A model generated the notes under the pieces. It worked only from the letters and a program-made list of their open reading frames with translations, did not search any database and was not told the origin of the DNA. A program made the translations under genes and the position numbers. Below, one piece after another: positions 47,006 to 55,743 of a stretch of DNA of 64,000 nucleotides (positions are counted from its first letter, which is position 1; each line of letters opens with the position of its first letter). The stretch comes from Burkholderiales bacterium (GTDB lineage Bacteria > Pseudomonadota > Gammaproteobacteria > Burkholderiales > Burkholderiaceae_C), in NCBI GenBank assembly GCA_021414305.1, contig JAIOOS010000014.1, positions 168,285 to 232,284 on the forward strand, written 5' to 3'.

Positions 47006-48664
47006 TCATGCGGCGGCCGCGGCCCGGCCGGCCCGCGTGCCGTGGAAGAAGGCTTCCTCGAACACCGAGTACGACGAGAGATCGGCATGCGCGAACTGCA
47101 CGCGCGGCTGCGGCGCGGCAAGCGCGGCCAGCGCTGCGCTGGAACGCGCCCCCGGCAGCGGAATGCTCATCGCATGGCCGTAGCGCATCAGGTCGGCGCG
47201 GCGGAGCTTGCCAGCCAGGTCGGGATGCATGACCGACAGGTCGGCGACGATCCGGCCCGCCCAGAGCCGCCAGTCCTCGTGCAGGAGGCGCGCACGCCCG
47301 GCTTCGAGCTCGGCGGCGCTGTTGCCGCCGAGCGCCCAGTACGCGGTGAGCACGGTCGGCCCGGCGAACGGCCGCGTGCTCTGGTGCATCGCGTCGACAT
47401 AGCCGAGGCCGGGGCTGCCGTAGGGCACGTTGTCCCACGAGGGCGGCGCGCCGGGGCGGTCGTCGAGCGCTTCGGCGAGCTGCAGGTTGGCCACGAGCCA
47501 GGGGGCGTGGCGCATCGCCGCGGCGGCCGTGCGCAGCGCCGACGGCGGCGACTCGAGCAGCCGGGCGGCGACGAACAGCGGCGTGGCGACGACCACGCGC
47601 GCCGCGGTCCAGCGCTCGAGTGCGCGCGTCGCGACGTTCCAGGCGTCGACGTCGACCTCGCCGCGGCCTTCGCGCACGCGCAGCACCACCCGGCCGGCGA
47701 GCAGTCGCTCGCCGAGCGGCGCGGCCAGGCGTTCGGCGAGCCAGGCATTGCCCTCGGGCCAGGTCAGCACGCCGTCGCCGCCGTCGGCCGGCTGGCCGTC
47801 GTCGCTTCCCGGCGCGTGGAAGCCGTGCCGGCTGGCGAAGTAGTGCAGCCCGGCCCAGGCCGAGACCTGCCCGGCGCCGGCGCCGTAGTCGTCGCGACAG
47901 CAGTAGTCGAGGTACCAGCGCAGGGCGGGCGCCTGCAGGCCGCGGGCGTCGAGCCACGCGGCGAAGGTCGTGGCGTCGAGCGCGGCCAGCGCCGGGCTCC
48001 AGCGCGAGCGCGCGGTGGGAATCTCGAACGCCTCGGCCCGGCCGAGCTCGGTCACGGCGGCGCTGAACGAGCGGTAGGCGGCGAGCGTGGCGGCGCGCTC
48101 GCCGGCCACCAGCGCCTCGACCGGCGGCAGCAGGCCCTCGCGCCAGGCGCCCTCGATGAAGAGGCGCTCCTGCGGGCTGTGGCAGAGCATGCGCTCGTCG
48201 TACTCGGCGCGGCCGTGCACGGTCTTCCTGACGCCGAGCTGCTCGAGCAGCTCGATGACTTCGACCGCGCTCGCGCCGGGCGTCGGCAGGTAGTGGGCGC
48301 CGAGCGGGCAGCGCATGCCGCCGAGCGCGTGGCCGCGGCTGTTGCCGCCGGCGGCGTCTTCGAGCTCGAGCACGCGCACGTCGTCGACGCCGGCGCGCAT
48401 CAGCGCGCGGGCCGCGGCGAGCCCGGCGATGCCGGCGCCGACGACGATCGCGCCGACGCGCCGCGAGCTCGCCGGCGCCGAGGCGGCCGATGCCGCGCCG
48501 GTCGCAGCGCCGCGCAGCAGGTGGCCGCGCTCGGCCGAAGCGCCAACCCAGCCGCCTTCGTAGCCCTCGGTGCGCCGCTCGCAGCCGGAGAGCATCGAGA
48601 GCGCCGCAGCCGACCCTGCGGCGAGGACGCTGCGCCGAGTCGGGCCGCGCCCGACCGGACTCAT
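47006..48664 (-). CDS. Exported FAD-dependent amine oxidase-like protein
   Basis: A 552-residue flavoenzyme. The N-terminus TRRSVLAAGSAAALSMLSGC combines a twin-arginine motif with a lipobox (Cys28), so it is probably folded in the cytoplasm, exported by Tat and lipid-anchored. The FAD-binding motif is VVGAGIAGLAAARALMRAG followed by LELEDAAGGNSRG, as in monoamine/polyamine oxidases. It overlaps the aminopropyltransferase-like gene by 4 bases, so a polyamine or similar amine substrate is an attractive but unproven idea. Confidence 0.82.
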   Translation of the reverse strand: MSPVGRGPTRRSVLAAGSAAALSMLSGCERRTEGYEGGWVGASAERGHLLRGAATGAASAASAPASSRRVGAIVVGAGIAGLAAARALMRAGVDDVRVLELEDAAGGNSRGHALGGMRCPLGAHYLPTPGASAVEVIELLEQLGVRKTVHGRAEYDERMLCHSPQERLFIEGAWREGLLPPVEALVAGERAATLAAYRSFSAAVTELGRAEAFEIPTARSRWSPALAALDATTFAAWLDARGLQAPALRWYLDYCCRDDYGAGAGQVSAWAGLHYFASRHGFHAPGSDDGQPADGGDGVLTWPEGNAWLAERLAAPLGERLLAGRVVLRVREGRGEVDVDAWNVATRALERWTAARVVVATPLFVAARLLESPPSALRTAAAAMRHAPWLVANLQLAEALDDRPGAPPSWDNVPYGSPGLGYVDAMHQSTRPFAGPTVLTAYWALGGNSAAELEAGRARLLHEDWRLWAGRIVADLSVMHPDLAGKLRRADLMRYGHAMSIPLPGARSSAALAALAAPQPRVQFAHADLSSYSVFEEAFFHGTRAGRAAAAA

Positions 48665-50223
48665 CGCTGCACCTTGCCCCACTCGTCCTCGAAGGTCTGC
48701 ACCAGCACCTGGTTCGAGAGGCGATTGACCTCGGCCGGCACGCGCGCCATGTCGGGCGGAAACTCGAACAGCGCGGGCAGCGCGGCGACATCGAGGAAGC
48801 GCAGGCCCGGCGGCAAGGTCGCGGGCAGGCGGAACGGGCGCCGGCTGGCGATGATGAAGCCCCACTCGCCGAAGCTCGGCACGTGCGCGTGGTAGGGCGT
48901 GGCAGTGAGGCCGGCCGCCTCGACGGTGGTGGCGACGGTCCAGAAGCTCTTGCGCGCGATCAGCGGCGAGGTCGTCTGGATCACCGCGTAGCCGCTGGCG
49001 GAGAGATGCCGGTCGATCAGCTCGTAGAAGGTCTTGGTGTAGAGCTTGCCGATCGCGAAATTGGTCGGGTCGGGAAAGTCGACGACGATCGCGTCGAACA
49101 TCTCGTCGTGCTGCTCGAGCCAGGCGAAGGCGTCGGCGTTGACGACCTTGACGCGCGACGAGCGCAGCGCGTCGCCGTTCAGGCCGCGCAGCAGCGGCAT
49201 GGTCGAGAACAGCGTCGTCATGTGCGGATCGAGCTCGACCAGCGTCACCTGCTCGACGCTCGGGTACTTGAGGATCTCGCGGATCGCCATGCCGTCGCCG
49301 CCGCCGACCACGAGCACGCGCCGCGGCTGCCCTGCCGCCGAGAGCGCCGGGTGGACCAGCGCCTCGTGATAGCGGTACTCGTCGCGCGAATGGAATTGCA
49401 GGTTGCCGTTGAGAAAGAGCCGCACGCCGGCGTGGCCGCCGGTGACGACGACGCGCTGGTAGGCGCTGGTCTCGCTGTAGAGCACGGGGTCGGCGTAGAA
49501 GCGGTCCTCGGCCCAGCTCGTCACCCGGTCGGCGGCGGCGAAGGCGGTGACGAGCGCGGCGATCGTCAGCGCGCAGGCCAGCGCCTGCGCCCCGACCCGG
49601 CGGACCTCGCCGCGAAAGAGCCAGAGCGCCCAGACCGCGACGCCGGCGTTGAGCAGGCCGAAGAACGCGCCGGTGCGGATCAGGCCGAGCTGCGGCACGA
49701 ACAGCAGCGGAAAGGCGATCGAGACCGCGAGCGCGCCGAGGTAGTCGAAGGTCAGCACCTGCGAGACCAGGGTCTTCAGCCCGCCCGAGCCGGCGCCGGC
49801 ATGGCGCTTGAGGATGCGCATCACAAGCGGAATCTCCAGCCCGACCAGGATGCCGACGACCAGCACCAGCGCGTAGAGCGCGAAGCGGAACGAGCCGGTG
49901 CCGGCGGTCTGCAGCGCGAACAGCGCCGTCGGCATCAGGCCGCCGATCAGGCCGACCAGGAGCTCGATGCGCAGGAAGTGGGCGACGAGCTGGCGTTCGA
50001 GATAGCGCGAGAGCCACGAGCCCACGCCCATCGCGAACAGGTAGGTGCCGATGACGGTCGAGAACTGGAGGATCGAGTCGCCGAGCAGGTAGCTGGCGAG
50101 CGTGCCGGCGGCGAGCTCGTAGACGAGACCGCAGGCGGCGACGACGAAGACCGAGGCGAGAAGCGCGACCTCGGCCGGGCGGATCGGGGCGGCGGGCGCC
50201 TCGACGCGCGCGGGCTCACTCAC
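48661..50223 (-). CDS. Membrane-bound spermidine synthase-like aminopropyltransferase
   Basis: A 520-residue fusion. Residues about 20-215 contain about six to seven helices (ALLASVFVVAACGLVYELAAG, FSTVIGTYLFAMGVGSWLSRYL and others). The rest is a Rossmann aminopropyltransferase domain: YSETSAYQRVVV, NGNLQFHSRDEYRYHEALVHP, VLVVGGGDGMAIREIL, VELDP and VVDFPDPTNFAIGKLYT. This layout is common in SPFH/DUF350/DUF4178 operons. The domain may transfer an aminopropyl group to something other than putrescine. GTG 50223 overlaps the DUF350 stop. Confidence 0.85.
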   Translation of the reverse strand: MSEPARVEAPAAPIRPAEVALLASVFVVAACGLVYELAAGTLASYLLGDSILQFSTVIGTYLFAMGVGSWLSRYLERQLVAHFLRIELLVGLIGGLMPTALFALQTAGTGSFRFALYALVLVVGILVGLEIPLVMRILKRHAGAGSGGLKTLVSQVLTFDYLGALAVSIAFPLLFVPQLGLIRTGAFFGLLNAGVAVWALWLFRGEVRRVGAQALACALTIAALVTAFAAADRVTSWAEDRFYADPVLYSETSAYQRVVVTGGHAGVRLFLNGNLQFHSRDEYRYHEALVHPALSAAGQPRRVLVVGGGDGMAIREILKYPSVEQVTLVELDPHMTTLFSTMPLLRGLNGDALRSSRVKVVNADAFAWLEQHDEMFDAIVVDFPDPTNFAIGKLYTKTFYELIDRHLSASGYAVIQTTSPLIARKSFWTVATTVEAAGLTATPYHAHVPSFGEWGFIIASRRPFRLPATLPPGLRFLDVAALPALFEFPPDMARVPAEVNRLSNQVLVQTFEDEWGKVQR

Positions 50224-50444
50224 CCATGCACCGCCGCCGAGACGATCATGCCGATCGCGATCGCCGTCGAGCCGACGACGATCGCCAGCGCGACATTCTT
50301 CTTGTCGACGATCTCTTCCCACAGCTTGTAGGGCGTGAGCTTGTCGACGAGCACGAAGCAGATCCAGAAGATGACGACGCCGATCAGCGCATAGAGGATC
50401 GATCCGAAGACGACCGCCGGCTTCAACCATTCGAGACCGATCAT
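50220..50444 (-). CDS. DUF350 small membrane protein
   Basis: A 74-residue protein with two helices (AVVFGSILYALIGVVIFWICFVLV and VALAIVVGSTAIAIGMIVSAAV) joined by DKLTPYKLWEEIVDKKN, the DUF350 (YjfL-like) pattern. The function is unknown; DUF350 genes travel with DUF4178, SPFH and polyamine-related genes. It is coupled to the downstream aminopropyltransferase gene by a 4-base overlap and lies 48 bases after DUF4178. Confidence 0.9.
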   Translation of the reverse strand: MIGLEWLKPAVVFGSILYALIGVVIFWICFVLVDKLTPYKLWEEIVDKKNVALAIVVGSTAIAIGMIVSAAVHG

Positions 50445-50492
50445 GGGACTACCTCCTGTGCGAAAACAAACCGGATGATGAAGGCGCGGCCG

Positions 50493-52106
50493 CTACTTGT
50501 GGCCGCCGCCGCTGGAAAAGCCGCCGAACGCGCCGCCGCCGCTGCGGTAGCCGCTGCCGCTGCGCTGGTTGTTGAGGCAGCTCTGGTACTCCTGCGAGGC
50601 TTCGCCGAAGGTGTTCATCACCTCGTTGCAGTCGCTCTTGCCGTGGTCGTCGCCGCAGCGGAACAGGATCAGCACGAGGAAGAACAGGAAGCCCCAGAAG
50701 ATGATCTTGGCGATCTTCGACGCGCTGCCCAGGCTGGTCGGCAGGGCGTCGCGCTGCAGGCCGGCGCGCTTGTCGTCGCCGAGGCGAAACGCCGCCTGGA
50801 TCACGTCGGCCGAGAGCGCCTCGCCGGCCGACCAGACGATCTCCTGCGTGCCTTCGCTCTCGGTGCGCTCGCGGTTGAGCCGCTTGCTCGAGGCCGAGCC
50901 GGTGCCGGCGTAGTCGGTGTTGGCGGTGCGCTGGTCGCGCGTCAGCCGCCAGTAGAACTCGCCGAGGACGTAGGTGACCTGGCCGGTGTAGTCGTACAGC
51001 TTCTTGTAGAGCACGCCCTCGTGCTTGACGCTGTCGCCGAAGGACTGCGGCGCGCCGGTGATCGGGATCGCCCAGCTCCAGCCGTCCTCGGCGTCGACGA
51101 TGAAAGCGAAGCCCTCGATGCGGTGGTAGAGCAGGTACTCGCGCCAGAAGGTCTGCTCGTCCTCGCTGCTCTCCGGGATCTCGCAGCGCTCGACGTAGCC
51201 GACCACCTGCCACGGCAGCGCTGCCTTGCCGCCGAGGGCGATCGTGCCGACGGTGCCGAGCGGGATCTGCGGCTCCTGGCCGTTGTCCTGGGCGTAGTGC
51301 GCGAGGTCGCCGCCGACGCCCTGGGAGACGTCGACCACCGACTTGCACTGGTGGCAGACGATCGACTGGGTCGTCTCCAGCTTGACCTCGAGCGCCGCGC
51401 CGCAGCTCGGGCACTGGAGGGTGCGCCCGGACAGGGTCTTCTCGCCGGCTTCGCTCAGGCCCGTCAGCGCCAGGTCCGAAAGGGCGACCGAGCGGCCCAC
51501 CGACCACATCGGACGGGCGGGCTCGGTGTAGTCGAGCGTGCCGACCTCGCCGCGCGAGCTGCGCAGGTCGGCGACGACGAAGCCCTTCTCCAGATTCGGC
51601 CGGCGCGGCAGCTCGCCCTGCGCGGCGATCAGCTTGGCGGCGACGACGGAGGCGACCGACCAGCTCTCGCCGTTGACCGTGAGCGGCGCGCCGGGCTGCA
51701 GATTCTCGGCCGGCGGCACCGGCGTCTGCAGCGGCGCGTCGAAAGCGACGACGTAGCGGCCGTTGTCGTCGGAAAGCCAGCCCGACTTCTGCAGCTCAGG
51801 ACCGCTCTCGAAGAGGGCGTGCCACTCGTTCCAGGTGCCGTCGCCGTAGCGGTACTGGAGCCGGCCGACGATCGTGAAGTTGGCGCCCTGGTGCTTGCCG
51901 GCCGAGCCGAGCTGCAGCGGCGTGTGGTCGTCGAAGACCTCGGCGCTTTCGCCGATCTTGCGAAGCTGGTCGCCGGCGCGCACCACCGTCGAGCGGCAGA
52001 AGCTGCAGACCGCGAACGGCGCCGCCGCCGAGCGGAACTCGACCGGCGCGCCGCAGTTCGGACAGGCGGCGCGATAGACGCGCTGGGGCGTGGGGGAGGT
52101 CGCCAA
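50493..52106 (-). CDS. DUF4178 protein with two zinc ribbons and C-terminal membrane anchor
   Basis: A 537-residue protein. The first zinc ribbon is CPNCGAPVEF...CSFC (about 15-37) and the second CPSCGAALEV...CHQC (about 231-255). Each is followed by a DUF4178 beta-domain (GRLQYRYGDGTWNEWHALF and GYVERCEIPESSEDEQTFWREYLLY). One helix (IIFWGFLFFLVLILF) lies near 475, followed by a Gly/Ser-rich tail. It is probably cytoplasmic and membrane-tethered, acting with the SPFH protein encoded 28 bases upstream. No enzymatic residues are evident. Confidence 0.9.
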   Translation of the reverse strand: MATSPTPQRVYRAACPNCGAPVEFRSAAAPFAVCSFCRSTVVRAGDQLRKIGESAEVFDDHTPLQLGSAGKHQGANFTIVGRLQYRYGDGTWNEWHALFESGPELQKSGWLSDDNGRYVVAFDAPLQTPVPPAENLQPGAPLTVNGESWSVASVVAAKLIAAQGELPRRPNLEKGFVVADLRSSRGEVGTLDYTEPARPMWSVGRSVALSDLALTGLSEAGEKTLSGRTLQCPSCGAALEVKLETTQSIVCHQCKSVVDVSQGVGGDLAHYAQDNGQEPQIPLGTVGTIALGGKAALPWQVVGYVERCEIPESSEDEQTFWREYLLYHRIEGFAFIVDAEDGWSWAIPITGAPQSFGDSVKHEGVLYKKLYDYTGQVTYVLGEFYWRLTRDQRTANTDYAGTGSASSKRLNRERTESEGTQEIVWSAGEALSADVIQAAFRLGDDKRAGLQRDALPTSLGSASKIAKIIFWGFLFFLVLILFRCGDDHGKSDCNEVMNTFGEASQEYQSCLNNQRSGSGYRSGGGAFGGFSSGGGHK

Positions 52107-52134
52107 CCTCGCCCCTCAGGTCAACGCCATCGAC

Positions 52135-53187
52135 TCAGGCCAGCTTCTTCAGCAGCTCGGCCTTCTTCGCGTCGAACTCTTCCTGCGTCAGGATGCCCTT
52201 GGCCTTGAAGTCGGCGAGGCGCTCGAGCGTCGCCATCACTTCGTCGGGCCGCACGCCGGCCGCGGCCGCGCCTGCCGCCGCGGCCGGCGCACCCGGCGCG
52301 GCCGCGTTCAGCCCCTGGCTGAGCTGGTTGGCGAAGGTCTGGCCGAGCGCCACGCCGGCGCCGAGGCCGACCGCGCTGCCGACGATGCCGCCACCGCCCT
52401 CGCCGCCGCCGGCGCCCGCGGCCAGCGCCGGGATCGACTGCGCGGTCTGGTACTGCATGAACTTGGCGGTGTCGCCGATCATGCCCATGCCGATCTTCTG
52501 GTCGAGGATCTTCTGCAGCTCCTCGGGCAGCGACACGTTCTGCATCGTCACCATCTCGAGCTTCAGGCCGAGCTTGGCGAACGCCGGCGCGGTGGCTTCG
52601 TTCAGCGCCTTGGCGAACTCGACCTGGTTGGCGGCGAGGTCGAGGAAGGGCGTGCCGCTGGCGCCGACCGCATCGGAGATGTGCTGCAGCATCAGGCCGC
52701 GCAGCTGCCCGTCGAGCTCGGCGACGGTGTACTGCTCGCGCGTGCCCGAGATCTCGGTGTAGAACAGGCGCGGATCGGCGATGCGGTAGGCGTAGTTGCC
52801 GAAGGCGCGCAGGCGCACCGCGCCGAAGTCCTTGTCGCGGATCGTCACCGGCTGGGTCGTGCCCCAGCGCTGGTCGATCTGCTGGCGGGTACTGAAGAAG
52901 TAGACGTCGCTCTTGAACGGGCTCTTGAACAGCTTGTCCCAGTTCTGCAGGTAGGTGAGGACCGGCAGCGTCGCGGTGGTGAGCGTGTAGCGGCCGGGGC
53001 CGAAGACGTCGGCGACCTTGCCTTCGTTGACGAACACGGCCATCTGCGATTCGCGTACCGTGAGCGATCCGCCGTTCTGGATTTCCCGGTCTTCCATCGG
53101 GAAACGCCAGGCGAGGACGCCATCGCCATCCTCGGTCCACTCGATGATGTCGATGAACTGTTTCTTGATGAAATCCATCAGCGCCAT
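52135..53187 (-). CDS. SPFH/Band 7 protein with C-terminal SHOCT domain
   Basis: A 350-residue protein without a membrane helix. The N-terminal MDFIKKQFIDIIEWTEDGDGVLAWRF leads into an SPFH-like domain (QMAVFVNEGKVADVFGPGRYTLTT, LRAFGNYAYRIADPRLFY). A Gly/Ala-rich segment follows (about 260-305), then a SHOCT motif (LERLADFKAKGILTQEEFDAKKAELLKKL). Members are labelled virion core protein-like or YdjI-type. It probably scaffolds a membrane complex with the four or five genes downstream. The start is the ATG at 53187; MALMDF offers an internal alternative. Confidence 0.88.
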   Translation of the reverse strand: MALMDFIKKQFIDIIEWTEDGDGVLAWRFPMEDREIQNGGSLTVRESQMAVFVNEGKVADVFGPGRYTLTTATLPVLTYLQNWDKLFKSPFKSDVYFFSTRQQIDQRWGTTQPVTIRDKDFGAVRLRAFGNYAYRIADPRLFYTEISGTREQYTVAELDGQLRGLMLQHISDAVGASGTPFLDLAANQVEFAKALNEATAPAFAKLGLKLEMVTMQNVSLPEELQKILDQKIGMGMIGDTAKFMQYQTAQSIPALAAGAGGGEGGGGIVGSAVGLGAGVALGQTFANQLSQGLNAAAPGAPAAAAGAAAAGVRPDEVMATLERLADFKAKGILTQEEFDAKKAELLKKLA

Positions 53188-53210
53188 GGCAGCGTTTCTC
53201 CGACTACGAA

Positions 53211-53250
53211 CCCGAACATTCGGGTGCGGCGAATAATACGCCGCGCACCC
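53211..53250. promoter_or_regulatory. Symmetric divergent promoter/operator region between the SPFH operon and the UbiH-type gene
   Basis: CCCGAA-CA-TTCGGG (53211-53224) overlaps a longer inverted repeat with arms GGGTGCGGCG (53222-53231) and CGCCGCGCACCC (53239-53250) around the AT-rich spacer AATAATA. ACCCGAA occurs again just beyond. An AT core (TATTAT on the minus strand) inside GC-rich arms fits a -10 box covered by an operator. The regulator is unknown. Confidence 0.4.
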
Positions 53251-53281
53251 GAAAAACAATCCCCTCGATGGGTGCGCGCAC

Positions 53282-54520
53282 ATGAACGAATCGACACCCT
53301 TGAAGCTCGCCGTGGTCGGCGCCGGACCGGTCGGCCTGGCGCTCGCCCTGCACGCCGCGAATGCGCTGCCGGAGGCCGAGATCACGCTGTTCGACGCGCG
53401 CCCCGCCGACAAGGACGTGGCCGGCGACCCGCGCACGCTCGCGCTCTCGCTCGGCAGCGTGCAGCTGCTCGAGCGCCTGGGCGCCTGGCGGGCCGACAAG
53501 GCGCAGCCGATCGCCGAGGTGCACGTCTCGCAGCAGGCGCCTTCCCTGGCGGCGGCGTTCACCTCGCGCTTCGGCGAGCCGGTACTGACGATCCGCGCCA
53601 GCGACGAGGGCGTGCCCCTGCTCGGTGCGGTGCTGAGCTATGGCAGGGTCGTCGCGCCGCTGCAGGAGGTGTGGCTGGCGGCGGTGGCGCGCGAGCCGGG
53701 GCGCCTGTTCAGCCGCTTCGGCGCGAGCGTCGCGGCGCTGAAGAACGTGACCGGGCCCGCGGGCGTCGAGGTCGACGCCGGCATCGCCGAGCGCTTCGAC
53801 CTCGCCGTCGTCGCCGAAGGCGGCGTGTTCGCGGCGGCGGCGAAGCAGGAACTCGTCGACGGCCGGCGCAGCCCGGCCATCCGCCACGACTACAGCCAGA
53901 CGGCCTGGGTCGGCGTGGCCACCTTCGCCACGTCGCCAGCGCCTGACGGGGCGAACGACGTCGCCTACGAGCGCTTCACCCGGCACGGGCCGGCCGCGCT
54001 GCTGCCGCTGAAGGACGGCCGCGCCGGACTGGTGTGGTGCGTGGACAGCGCCGACGATCCGGTGCGCGAGCTGAGCGACGCGCAACGCGTCGCCGTGCTC
54101 AATACCGTCTTCCATCCGCGCACGCCGCGCCTCGCCGCGCTCTCGCCGCTGAAGGCCTTTCCCCTCGGCCTGCTCGCCGAGCGGACCCTGACCGACGGCC
54201 GCACGGTGCGCATCGGCAACGCGGCGCAGACCCTGCATCCGGTGGCCGGCCAGGGCCTCAACCTCGGCATGCGCGACGCCTTCGAGCTGGTGCGCCGGCT
54301 CGCCCGCGAGCGCGACGTCGACGCGGTGCTGCGCAAGCTCGAATGGCAGCGCGCCCCCGATCGCTGGGCGATGATCGCCGCGACCGACTTCCTCGCCCGC
54401 AGCTTCACCTGGACCCTGCCCGGCGCCGCCGCCGCGCGCGGCCTGGGCATCGCCGCGCTGCAGGCGCTCGGACCGGTGAAATCGGCGATTGCCCGGCAGA
54501 TGATGTTCGGCTCGCGCTGA
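53282..54520 (+). CDS. UbiH/UbiF/COQ6 family FAD-dependent hydroxylase
   Basis: A 412-residue aromatic-ring monooxygenase of ubiquinone synthesis. FAD motifs are VVGAGPVGLALALH (residues about 10-23), GDPRTLALSLGSVQLLERLGAW and RIGNAAQTLHPVAGQGLNLGMRDAFEL. Which ring carbon it hydroxylates (UbiH, UbiI or UbiF role) cannot be settled by eye. The gene is monocistronic, divergent from the SPFH operon and convergent with the TPM gene, 9 bases away. Confidence 0.9.
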   Translation: MNESTPLKLAVVGAGPVGLALALHAANALPEAEITLFDARPADKDVAGDPRTLALSLGSVQLLERLGAWRADKAQPIAEVHVSQQAPSLAAAFTSRFGEPVLTIRASDEGVPLLGAVLSYGRVVAPLQEVWLAAVAREPGRLFSRFGASVAALKNVTGPAGVEVDAGIAERFDLAVVAEGGVFAAAAKQELVDGRRSPAIRHDYSQTAWVGVATFATSPAPDGANDVAYERFTRHGPAALLPLKDGRAGLVWCVDSADDPVRELSDAQRVAVLNTVFHPRTPRLAALSPLKAFPLGLLAERTLTDGRTVRIGNAAQTLHPVAGQGLNLGMRDAFELVRRLARERDVDAVLRKLEWQRAPDRWAMIAATDFLARSFTWTLPGAAAARGLGIAALQALGPVKSAIARQMMFGSR

Positions 54521-54529
54521 GCGTGGCGG

Positions 54530-55630
54530 CTACCAGCTCCCGCTGGCGCCGCCGCCGCCCGATCTCCCACCGCCCGACGATGAAGAAGACGAGGAGGACG
54601 AGGACGAGCTGCTGGACGACGACGCGCGGACGCTGTCGTGGTACGCCTGGGTGTACTCGAAGCTGCCGTTCGAGCGCTCGATCACGTACCCCTTGGCGAT
54701 CATCGCCGCCCGTCGACGGTCGCGCTTCTCGAGGAAATGGCGATAGGCCGCCGGCGACGCGAACTTGGCCAGCGGCACGCCGATCACCAGCACCATGACG
54801 AGCAGCGACAGCGCGATCGAGCCGTAGCAGGCCTCGAGCGCGAGCGCCGAGCCGATCAGCACGAACACGCCCGGGTTGATCGTCAGGAACGCCTTCAGGC
54901 CGACGCCACCCCAGAACGAGGTCTTCGCCGCGGCGGAACCGGAGCCGGACCCGCCGAACAGGCCGCCGCCGTCCCGGAGGAGGCCGGGCTCCATCCGGTC
55001 GAGCCGGTCGCGCCGTCGTCGCACCCAGGCATTGCGGATCGGCATCACGAGCCACACGGCGCCGGTCATCACACCCCAGGCGATCAGGCCGCGCTTCCAG
55101 GCAAACTCGTCCTCGTTCGCCAACTCGGCTTCGCGCACGGCGTCGGGGTCCTTGGCGACCACGCGCGCCAGGAAGGCGAACGATTCGACGATGGCGCCAG
55201 CCACATCGCCGTCGCGCATGCGCGGGGCGAGGTAGTTCTGCAGCGCGTGCGACGCGACCAGGTCGGGAATCGGCCCTTCGAGCCCGTAGCCCACCTCGAA
55301 GCGAGACTTGCGGTCCCGGATAGCGAGCACCAGCAGCAAGCCGTTGTCGATGCCCTTCTTGCCGAGCTGCCACTTCTCGAATGCCTCGCTCGCGACGTTC
55401 TCGATCGGCACGCCGTCGAGCGTGTCGACGATGTACACGGCGCCGAGGATGCCGTTCGCGCGAATGCGCCGCAGCTCGGCGTTGACGGCCTCGGTGCCGG
55501 CCTCGTCGAGCAGATGGCCCGGGTCGACCACGTTGGGCGTGAACGGCGGGAGCGCGGCGGCGGGGCCGGGCGCGAGCGCCAGCAGCAGGACGGCAAAGAA
55601 CGGCAGCAGGCGCAAGACGAGGAATGGCAT
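54530..55630 (-). CDS. TPM domain-containing membrane protein
   Basis: A 366-residue protein. A signal peptide (1-25) precedes a TPM (TLP18.3/Psb32/MOLO-1) domain at about 30-170: VVDPGHLLDEAGTEAVNAELRRI, IENVASEAFEKWQLGKKGIDNGLLLVLAIRDR and FEVGYGLEGPIPD. Helices follow (LIAWGVMTGAVWLVM, PGVFVLIGSALAL, ALSLLVMVLVIGVPL). The end is a pure Ser run and Gly-rich tail, as in YgcG-type proteins. The start is the ATG at 55630. Function is unknown; related proteins support envelope or photosystem repair. Confidence 0.88.
   Translation of the reverse strand: MPFLVLRLLPFFAVLLLALAPGPAAALPPFTPNVVDPGHLLDEAGTEAVNAELRRIRANGILGAVYIVDTLDGVPIENVASEAFEKWQLGKKGIDNGLLLVLAIRDRKSRFEVGYGLEGPIPDLVASHALQNYLAPRMRDGDVAGAIVESFAFLARVVAKDPDAVREAELANEDEFAWKRGLIAWGVMTGAVWLVMPIRNAWVRRRRDRLDRMEPGLLRDGGGLFGGSGSGSAAAKTSFWGGVGLKAFLTINPGVFVLIGSALALEACYGSIALSLLVMVLVIGVPLAKFASPAAYRHFLEKRDRRRAAMIAKGYVIERSNGSFEYTQAYHDSVRASSSSSSSSSSSSSSSSGGGRSGGGGASGSW
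54576..54625. repeat. Degenerate Ser-codon tract at the end of the TPM gene
   Basis: About 50 bases of GAC/GAG/GAA/GAT triplets that read as mixed serine codons on the minus strand, giving a run of about 18 serines. The mixed codons argue against recent slippage and for selection on the amino-acid run. Confidence 0.75.
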
Positions 55631-55743
55631 CGATCGATTCTCGGGCGCCGGGTCGCCGGGCACCAGCCCACCCCCCACCGCGATCGGGACATCGGCGCGG
55701 GGCATGGTCCAATCCGGCGCATCCCTCTCCGAGACGTGCGCGC

